NCBI GenBank assembly: GCA_029267975.1
Contig: JAJUHH010000096.1
Location: 1-8,987 of the forward strand
From: Clostridiales bacterium
GTDB lineage: Bacteria > Bacillota > Clostridia > Lachnospirales > Lachnospiraceae
Direction of reading: 5' to 3'
Length of the DNA stretch: 8,987 nucleotides
Shown: positions 1 to 4,747 of the stretch, piece after piece
Layout: every line of letters starts with the position of its first letter
Numbering within the stretch: the stretch's first letter is position 1
Program-made: the position numbers and the translations under genes
The notes under the pieces: generated by a model
What the model saw: only the letters and a program-made list of their open reading frames with translations
The model's database searches: none
Told to the model about the DNA's origin: nothing

Positions 1-567
1 ATACTTCATACCTGGCAGGGAGAGCTTTATGCTGTCTATGATGCAGGCAGCTTTGCGGGTTATCTTGTCCTATATGATAAGGCAGTGAAGGAGCTTGTCC
101 TTACCCAACCTGACCATATCAAAGAGTTGGTATTAGCCTTTGTTTCTTCTCATAAGAAGGAGGGGGTAACCTTTGAGTTTCCTGAATTTCAACGGGAATA
201 TATTGACTCCATAGCTGAGCTTGCAGAGAATGTAACCATCAGTCCTGTAGAGAATTTCTCGGTATTTCATTATAAGAAGGTTATTGAAGCATTTTTGAAG
301 TTAATGGCATCCTATGAGCGACTGGAGGATGGGGAGGTAACCCTGCTGATCCATGGAAGAAAGCGGGAGGAGCAGCTGCATATTATGGTCAGGAATAATG
401 CTGTAAGTGTCAGCGATACCCAGCAGACTCCGGATTACGAATATAGTCATCTGGAAGCAATGTCAGTCCTCTTCCAGAATTATTCGCCCCTGCGCAATCA
501 GTTGCCTAACAGCTTAAGGAACTGGTTCCCCCTGCCGATCTATATCTATCCAGCAGATGCGGTGTAG
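1..567 (+). CDS. GNAT-family acetyltransferase-like protein, C-terminal part (5' end outside window)
   Basis: The reading frame is open from base 1 and ends at a TAG (565-567), giving the last 188 residues of a protein that starts upstream. The GTG at 85 is internal to the frame and has no convincing ribosome binding site, so I do not treat it as the start. The segment around ELYAVYDAGSFAGYLVLYD resembles the beta strands of a GNAT acetyltransferase-like fold, where a residue stretch reports its own state and is followed by a 'KELVL' strand. The C-terminal part (EVTLLIHGRKREEQLHI, then LEAMSVLFQNYSP and finally WFPLPIYIYPADAV) looks like the SCP2-like tail of Eis-type acetyltransferases in Firmicutes. 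The acetyl-CoA site would lie upstream and cannot be checked. Substrate is unknown. It is separated from the next gene by a 266-base control region, so is probably a separate unit. Family assignment is by pattern memory and moderately sure. Confidence 0.6.
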   Translation: MLHTWQGELYAVYDAGSFAGYLVLYDKAVKELVLTQPDHIKELVLAFVSSHKKEGVTFEFPEFQREYIDSIAELAENVTISPVENFSVFHYKKVIEAFLKLMASYERLEDGEVTLLIHGRKREEQLHIMVRNNAVSVSDTQQTPDYEYSHLEAMSVLFQNYSPLRNQLPNSLRNWFPLPIYIYPADAV

Positions 568-635
568 GAGTTCCGGAAGCTTAATCACATTAGAAGGCGA
601 ATTACGTATAAAATAAGTTAATTTGTTCTATGGCT

Positions 636-663
636 AGGACAGCTGCTCCTTATCTTATATAAT
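636..663 (+). promoter_or_regulatory. Candidate sigma-A promoter of the first ABC exporter
   Basis: A perfect TATAAT (-10) lies at 658-663. Sixteen bases upstream is AGGACA (636-641), matching four of six positions of TTGACA. Transcription would begin near 670, giving an untranslated leader of about 165 bases before the exporter start at 834. The -10 is strong, the -35 is mediocre. Confidence 0.5.
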
Positions 664-677
664 AAAGGTGTAGCTGT
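639..677. promoter_or_regulatory. Dyad centred on the -10 element, candidate operator
   Basis: Half-sites ACAGCTGCTCCTT (639-651) and AAGGTGTAGCTGT (665-677) are inverted copies matching at 11 of 13 positions, with a 13-base spacer. The symmetry centre is base 658, the first base of the TATAAT. A protein bound here as a dimer would cover the promoter, so a repressor or a MerR-like activator site is plausible. Because transcription should start near 670, only part of the right arm would be in the RNA, which favours a DNA site over an RNA hairpin. The binding protein is not identifiable from the window. Confidence 0.4.
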
Positions 678-678
678 G

Positions 679-729
679 TTATGCAGATACGCTTTCTAAG
701 CTTGATCAAGAAAGCATTTTATGCAAATA
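679..729 (+). repeat. Hairpin flanked by 11-base direct repeats in the exporter leader
   Basis: TTATGCAGATA (679-689) and TTATGCAAATA (719-729) differ at one position and start exactly 40 bases apart. Between them GCTTTCT (691-697) and AGAAAGC (709-715) form a 7-bp stem with an 11-base loop, followed by ATTTTA. It could be a weak attenuator hairpin or a regulator site with the repeats on one face of the helix. The T-run is only four bases, so termination would be inefficient. Function is unproven. Confidence 0.3.
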
Positions 730-754
730 ATTTTAGCAGAGGGGAAGGATGAAT

Positions 755-808
755 ATGAAAAAAATGATGAAGTCATGCCAAGGTGCAGTGGAGGTGCACA
801 AGGAATAA
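755..808 (+). CDS. Possible 17-residue leader peptide upstream of the ABC exporter
   Basis: A short frame reads MKKMMKSCQGAVEVHKE and stops at TAA 806-808. A purine-rich GGGGAAGG (741-748) lies six bases before the ATG at 755; an in-frame ATG at 749 sits too close to that site. The stop codon directly abuts CCTCC (809-813), the left arm of a hairpin that would hide the ribosome binding site of the exporter. That geometry is what leader peptides of attenuated resistance genes show: a ribosome at the end of the leader opens the hairpin. In Bacillus subtilis the BmrB leader controls the BmrCD exporter through ribosome-mediated attenuation, and ermC and cat leaders act at translation; this is an analogy only. 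The peptide resembles no leader I recognise and short frames arise by chance, so the call is weak. Confidence 0.3.
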   Translation: MKKMMKSCQGAVEVHKE

Positions 809-827
809 CCTCCGAAAGATTAGGAGG
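809..827 (+). promoter_or_regulatory. Hairpin sequestering the exporter ribosome binding site
   Basis: CCTCC (809-813) is fully complementary to GGAGG (823-827), with a nine-base loop GAAAGATTA. GGAGG is the Shine-Dalgarno sequence of the exporter, six bases before its ATG at 834. The left arm is thus a cis-encoded copy of the anti-Shine-Dalgarno core. Four of five pairs are G-C. The upstream short frame ends one base before the left arm, which would let a terminating ribosome melt it. Confidence 0.4.
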
Positions 828-833
828 AATCAA

Positions 834-2558
834 ATGAATTCACAATTTCAAAAATTTGTGTCCTATTATAAGCCTTATAGAGGCTTATTTTGCATGACTA
901 TGCTTTGCGCGTTAATTGCAACCGCAGCTTCTTTGTTATTTCCCTTATGCAGCAGATATATCACAGGGATCTTATCTGCAGGCAATGAGGAGAACATGAT
1001 CAGAAAGCTCCTGGTAACAGGAGCAGTGATGGTTTTATTATTAATGGTACAGCTACTATGTGGTTCCTTTGTAGACTACCGCGGCCATGCTATGGGTGCT
1101 ATGATGGAGCGCGATATGCGCAACGAATTATTTGAACATTTACAAAAGCTGAGCTTTCGCTTCTATGATGACAACAAGACCGGACAGCTGATGCCGAGGA
1201 TTACCAGTGATTTACTCAACTTAACCGAGTTGTATCATCATGGTCCTGAAGATATCATCCTTTATTTTATCAGATTTATTGTAACCTTTCTTATCTTATT
1301 ACATATCAATGCGAAACTAACCCTTACGGTATTCGCATTTCTGCCGGTATTAGCCCTATTTACCTTTGTCTTCAATCATAAGCTGAAGACCGCGGCAAGG
1401 CTTAGTTACCAGCGGATTGCCGATATTAACGCCCAGGTAGAGGATACCTTATCAGGAATTAGGGTGGTTCAGTCCTTCGCCAACGAAGAACTGGAGGTTC
1501 AAAAGTTCAAAGACGAGAATAATCGTTATATGGAAAGCCGTAAAACCATTTATCGAAATGAGGCTGTTTTATATCAGGGAATTACAACGGCCACGCAATT
1601 GATTATCATTACCCTGATATTACTTAGTGCTGTAAGCATAATGAATGAGGCCATGAACCTTGCTGATCTGATTACCTTTTTGCTTTACATAAATTATCTG
1701 ATTGAGCCGATACAGCAGCTTACCCGTGTTGCCGCCCAATATCAGGAGGGTCTGGCAAGCTTTGAAAGATTTATGGAGATTATGGACCTTGAGCCTGATA
1801 TCAGGGATCAAAAGGATGCCCTTGTACTTGATCAGGTAAGGGGAGAGCTGGAGTTTCGCAAGGTTACCTTTCGGTATAAGGAGGAGCTGGAGCCTGTATT
1901 AAAGGAAATTTCACTTAAGATTGAAGCAGGTGAATTTGTTGCTTTGGTTGGTATCTCCGGTGTTGGAAAAACTACATTATGTTCCTTAATTCCTCGCTTT
2001 TATGAAGCCAGTGAAGGTGAGATATTCATCGATGGGATGAGAACGGATCGGATTTCGCTCCAATCCTTAAGGAGAAATATCGGAGTGGTGCAGCAGGAGG
2101 TATATTTATTTGCAGGGACAGTGCTTGAGAATATCCGATATGGAAAGCCGGAAGCTTCCAGAGAAGAAATTATGGAAGCAGCGAAAAAAGCAAATGCCCA
2201 TGAATTCATTATGGAGCTGCCCAGGGGATATGATACGGATATCGGTCAGCGAGGAGTGAAGCTGTCCGGTGGTCAGAAGCAAAGGATCAGCATAGCCAGA
2301 GTATTTGTAAAGAATCCGCCGATTCTGATCCTGGATGAAGCCACCAGTTCCTTAGATAATGAAAGTGAAAAGGTGATCCAAAGTTCACTGGAGGCGTTGG
2401 CGAAAAACCGAACCACAATCGTAATCGCCCATCGCCTGTCAACCATTCAAAATGCAGATCGCATTTTAATTTTGCAGGATGGACGGATCATTGAGGAAGG
2501 CAGTCATGAGCAGTTAATGGAGCTAGACGGTACCTATGCAAATCTATACCGAATTTAA
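834..2558 (+). CDS. ABC exporter, fused permease and ATPase (MsbA/LmrA/BmrA type)
   Basis: A 574-residue half-transporter that would dimerise in the membrane and use ATP to export a hydrophobic compound, drug or lipid. I start at the ATG at 834 because GGAGG lies six bases ahead; the open frame extends 17 codons further to a GTG at 783 with no suitable site. Hydrophobic segments lie near residues 17-38, 58-78, 140-160, 163-182, 251-270 and 276-292. The ATPase domain covers about 335-574: A-loop Y348, Walker A GISGVGKT (373-380), Q-loop Q421, signature LSGGQ (477-481), Walker B ILILDE with catalytic E502, D-loop SSLD (505-508) and switch H533. All key residues are present, so a homodimer could have two working ATP sites. 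No partner gene adjoins it. A long regulated leader precedes it and a two-component system follows 133 bases downstream, which suggests inducible export or self-defence. Substrate cannot be read from sequence. Confidence 0.95.
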   Translation: MNSQFQKFVSYYKPYRGLFCMTMLCALIATAASLLFPLCSRYITGILSAGNEENMIRKLLVTGAVMVLLLMVQLLCGSFVDYRGHAMGAMMERDMRNELFEHLQKLSFRFYDDNKTGQLMPRITSDLLNLTELYHHGPEDIILYFIRFIVTFLILLHINAKLTLTVFAFLPVLALFTFVFNHKLKTAARLSYQRIADINAQVEDTLSGIRVVQSFANEELEVQKFKDENNRYMESRKTIYRNEAVLYQGITTATQLIIITLILLSAVSIMNEAMNLADLITFLLYINYLIEPIQQLTRVAAQYQEGLASFERFMEIMDLEPDIRDQKDALVLDQVRGELEFRKVTFRYKEELEPVLKEISLKIEAGEFVALVGISGVGKTTLCSLIPRFYEASEGEIFIDGMRTDRISLQSLRRNIGVVQQEVYLFAGTVLENIRYGKPEASREEIMEAAKKANAHEFIMELPRGYDTDIGQRGVKLSGGQKQRISIARVFVKNPPILILDEATSSLDNESEKVIQSSLEALAKNRTTIVIAHRLSTIQNADRILILQDGRIIEEGSHEQLMELDGTYANLYRI

Positions 2559-2583
2559 GGTACAGCTTAAATATGCAGATTTT

Positions 2584-2627
2584 CTTTAAACTTACTTTAA
2601 GGTAATTGTGCTAAGCTTATCGATAAT
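2584..2627 (+). promoter_or_regulatory. Candidate OmpR-type binding repeat and promoter for the two-component operon
   Basis: CTTTAA occurs at 2584-2589 and again at 2595-2600, an 11-bp period (CTTTAA-N5-CTTTAA), the usual spacing of tandem sites bound by OmpR/PhoB-family dimers. A GATAAT at 2622-2627 is a good -10, while the expected -35 position (2599-2604) is poor and abuts the repeat. Weak -35 plus an adjacent tandem box fits activator-dependent autoregulation by the response regulator encoded at 2692. Two more TTTAAG copies lie in tandem at 2667-2678, close to the start codon. Inference only. Confidence 0.35.
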
Positions 2628-2691
2628 CCTACCTGTGAATTGGCAAACTAAGGAGAGGCACACACTTTTAAGTTTAAGCGGAGGTACATGG

Positions 2692-3366
2692 ATGAGAATT
2701 TTATTGGCAGAAGACGAGAAGGAAATGTCCAATGCTTTGGTTGCTATTCTAAAACATAATAATTATTCCGTAGATGCAGTCTATGATGGGGCGGATGCCC
2801 TCGATTACGGTTTGTCACAGATCTATGATGTCATTATACTGGACATCATGATGCCAAAGTTAAGTGGCATAGAGGTCTTAGAGAAGCTTCGCAGCCGGGG
2901 AGTATCCACACCAATTCTTATGCTGACGGCCAAATCCCAGACCGAGGATAAGATACTAGGCTTGGATAAGGGGGCGGATGACTATCTCACTAAGCCCTTT
3001 GCCATGGGAGAACTATTAGCAAGGGTACGTGCCATGACCAGAAGAAGAGCTGAATTTACTCCCAATCTGATCACCATTGGGAACATCAGCCTGAATAAGG
3101 ACACCTATGAATTATCAGATGGAAGCACCGTCCTTCGCCTTAGTAATAAGGAATATCAGATGATGGAGCTGCTCATGAGTAATCCCAAGAGACTCATTTC
3201 GACAGAGCAGTTTATGGAACGGATCTGGGGCTATGATGCAGAGGCTGAGATCAATGTCGTCTGGGTTTATGTATCCTACCTGCGCAAAAAGCTGGAATCG
3301 CTGAATGCCAGGGTGAAGATAAAAGCAGTAAGAGGGCTTGGCTATACTCTGGAGGAAAGCGAATAA
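2692..3366 (+). CDS. OmpR/PhoB-family response regulator
   Basis: A 224-residue cytoplasmic transcription factor that should be phosphorylated by the kinase encoded next and then bind DNA as a dimer. The start is the ATG at 2692, preceded by GGAGG (2680-2684) with a seven-base gap; the frame is open further upstream but the protein begins naturally with MRILLAEDE. Receiver domain about 1-115: acidic pocket E7/D8, phosphoacceptor D51 in ILDIMMP, switch T79 in LTAKS, and K101 in LTKPF. Winged-helix effector domain about 125-222, ending with the typical YVSYLRKKLE and VRGLGYTL elements. Length and order are normal for the family. The stop codon overlaps the kinase start by one base (TAATG), so the two are translationally coupled. 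Targets are unknown; the exporter genes on both sides are the obvious candidates, and a tandem repeat upstream suggests autoregulation. Confidence 0.95.
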   Translation: MRILLAEDEKEMSNALVAILKHNNYSVDAVYDGADALDYGLSQIYDVIILDIMMPKLSGIEVLEKLRSRGVSTPILMLTAKSQTEDKILGLDKGADDYLTKPFAMGELLARVRAMTRRRAEFTPNLITIGNISLNKDTYELSDGSTVLRLSNKEYQMMELLMSNPKRLISTEQFMERIWGYDAEAEINVVWVYVSYLRKKLESLNARVKIKAVRGLGYTLEESE

Positions 3367-4598
3367 TGAAGAAATTAAAGCGAAGATTTATTATGATTAC
3401 CATGCTCTCCTTAAGCTTGGTGATGCTCCTTCTTCTGGGTGTGATCAATGCACTTATCTTTTATCAGACGGACAAAAAAGCGAATATGACACTGCAAATA
3501 TTATCGGACAATCAGGGAAAGTTCCCGGAGGTTGAACCGGGAAGAAAACCACCCAGAGAGCCATTGTTCAGTGGTATACTCAATGAGGAGACACCCTTTC
3601 AAACCAGGTATTTTATCGTGGTCTTAAATGAGGACCATAGTGCCAGGATGGTTGACACTGGCCATATCTCGGCAGTGAGCTCTAAGGATGCACTGGATTA
3701 TGCAGGCAGGGTTTTGGATGGCAAAAAACACAGTGGTTATATGGGGATATATAAGTACAAGCTGGTGGATCTTAGTAACGGCTCTATGATCATCTTCATG
3801 GACTGCAGAGAACAGCTGCAAATGATGTTTTATTACCTTCTGACCTCCCTGGCGGTTGCCTTTGGTACCTTGCTGCTGGTATTTATCCTGGTATCTCTGC
3901 TTTCCAGAAAGGCTATTAACCCCCTGATCGAGAATATGGAGAAGCAAAAGCAGTTTATTACCGATGCAGGCCATGAGATTAAGACCCCTCTGGCCATCAT
4001 ATCAGCCAATGCGGATGTCCTTGAGCTGACCGGGGGTGCCAGCGAGTGGATTGACAGCATCCGCAACCAAACGGTGAGACTGGATAGGTTGGTGAAGAAT
4101 TTACTGACCCTGGCTAAGATGGAGGAAGAGAATCCTAGAATCGTATTCTCTGAGTTTGATTTAAGTGCCAGTGTCTATGAGATGGCAAGTTCCTTTACTG
4201 CCATGGCAGAAGCACAGGACAAAAGCTTATTCTTCAATATTCAGCCGGGGCTTCGGTTAAACGGAGATGTCAATCTGATCGGACAGCTGGTATCGACTTT
4301 GATGGATAATGCTCTCAAATACTCCAATGAGAAGGGGGAAATAAAGCTCTCCCTATTCCAAGGGAAAAAGGGTCCCCAGCTGGAGCTGTTTAATACAACT
4401 GACCCCATAGAAGTGAAGAACCTGGATCGCTTGTTTGACCGTTTTTATCGGGCGGATGCTTCCAGGTCCAGGGAGACCGGAGGATATGGAATCGGCTTAT
4501 CCATTGCCAGGTCAATTGTGGAAGCCCACCAGGGGAAGATTTCTGTCCACAGTGAGGACGGCAGATCTATTTGCTTTATCGTAAAGTTTGTCGAATAA
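3366..4598 (+). CDS. Membrane sensor histidine kinase, partner of the OmpR-type regulator
   Basis: A 410-residue sensor kinase that would autophosphorylate on histidine and pass phosphate to D51 of the regulator. The ATG at 3366 shares one base with the preceding stop, and GGAGG (3351-3355) lies ten bases ahead. Membrane segments are near residues 11-33 and 155-178, leaving an extracytoplasmic domain of about 120 residues (35-152) that resembles no sensor fold I can name. DHp helix: FITDAGHEIKTPL with phospho-acceptor H203. Catalytic domain: N-box LMDNALKYS (N315), F-box LFDRFYRAD (356-364) and G2 box GGYGIGLSIA (372-381). The usual DxGxG G1 box is not visible; the position reads LELFNTTDPIE (339-349). 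Similar replacements occur in related Firmicute kinases by my recollection, so I do not read this as inactivation. No HAMP domain is obvious. The signal may be the compound exported by a neighbouring transporter, by analogy with other exporter-linked systems. Confidence 0.93.
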   Translation: MKKLKRRFIMITMLSLSLVMLLLLGVINALIFYQTDKKANMTLQILSDNQGKFPEVEPGRKPPREPLFSGILNEETPFQTRYFIVVLNEDHSARMVDTGHISAVSSKDALDYAGRVLDGKKHSGYMGIYKYKLVDLSNGSMIIFMDCREQLQMMFYYLLTSLAVAFGTLLLVFILVSLLSRKAINPLIENMEKQKQFITDAGHEIKTPLAIISANADVLELTGGASEWIDSIRNQTVRLDRLVKNLLTLAKMEEENPRIVFSEFDLSASVYEMASSFTAMAEAQDKSLFFNIQPGLRLNGDVNLIGQLVSTLMDNALKYSNEKGEIKLSLFQGKKGPQLELFNTTDPIEVKNLDRLFDRFYRADASRSRETGGYGIGLSIARSIVEAHQGKISVHSEDGRSICFIVKFVE

Positions 4599-4609
4599 TG
4601 ACGAGTGGA

Positions 4610-4629
4610 TTTCGAACAAATTTTCGAAA
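4610..4629. repeat. Short palindrome after the kinase gene
   Basis: TTTCGAA (4610-4616) and TTCGAAA (4623-4629) form a perfect 7-bp inverted repeat around CAAATT. Each arm contains the self-complementary TTCGAA. It lies 11 bases after the kinase stop and 16 bases before the candidate -35 of the next operon, so it could be an upstream regulator site. It is followed by A-rich, not T-rich, DNA and does not look like a forward terminator. Confidence 0.25.
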
Positions 4630-4644
4630 AAATTCAAAATCCCG

Positions 4645-4673
4645 TAGAAAAAATAAGAAATGTATGTTATTAT
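4645..4673 (+). promoter_or_regulatory. Candidate extended -10 promoter of the DUF1854/ABC operon
   Basis: TATTAT (4668-4673) is preceded by TGT (4665-4667), an extended -10, and by TAGAAA (4645-4650; four of six matches to TTGACA) at 17 bases. Transcription would start near 4680, inside the left arm of the inverted repeat that follows, so that repeat could act as an operator on this promoter. Confidence 0.4.
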
Positions 4674-4715
4674 ATGGAATGCATTGCTAAATATGTGAAT
4701 GCATTCCATATTTTT
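4672..4715 (+). terminator. Perfect 14-bp inverted repeat with T-run: terminator and/or operator
   Basis: ATATGGAATGCATT (4672-4685) and AATGCATTCCATAT (4698-4711) are perfect inverted copies around a 12-base loop, and T4711-4715 follows. In RNA made from the two-component operon this could act as an intrinsic terminator, though the stem has only four G-C pairs. As DNA it holds two copies of the self-complementary AATGCATT (4678-4685 and 4698-4705) exactly 20 bp apart, about two helical turns, directly downstream of a candidate promoter. That layout also suits a pair of operator sites. Transcripts starting near 4680 would lack much of the left arm, so both roles could coexist. Confidence 0.45.
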
Positions 4716-4730
4716 ATGACATGCGATATC

Positions 4731-4747
4731 AGGGGGGATCATGGTTG
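4731..4747 (+). promoter_or_regulatory. Ribosome binding site favouring a TTG start
   Basis: AGGGGGG (4731-4737) is the only strong Shine-Dalgarno sequence near this start and lies seven bases before an in-frame TTG (4745-4747). The in-frame ATG at 4721 is upstream of it and has no site of its own. An ATG at 4741 is out of frame and reads only ATG GTT GGG TAA. Confidence 0.5.

Noticed and set aside
85..567. A complete 160-residue gene starting at the GTG at 85.
   Set aside because: The frame is open back to base 1 and the upstream residues continue the same fold, so this is an internal codon of a gene that begins outside the window.
681..752. A 23-codon frame (MQIRFLSLIK...) whose TGA overlaps the ATG at 749, giving a possible tandem leader peptide.
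   Set aside because: Its only purine-rich site (near 664-668) would lie upstream of the predicted transcript start at about 670, so translation is doubtful; kept out of the feature list.
783..833. Longer exporter start at GTG 783 adding 17 residues.
   Set aside because: The added residues are not typical of the family, no ribosome binding site precedes the GTG, and GGAGG is ideally placed for the ATG at 834.
2608..2691. Longer response regulator start at GTG 2608.
   Set aside because: Receiver domains begin at MRILLAEDE, which coincides with the ATG at 2692 and its GGAGG site.
3624..3974. Minus-strand open frame of 116 codons inside the kinase gene.
   Set aside because: It is a shadow of a well-supported coding frame on the + strand, has no recognisable domain and no promoter or ribosome binding site; the other minus-strand frames in the window are rejected on the same ground.
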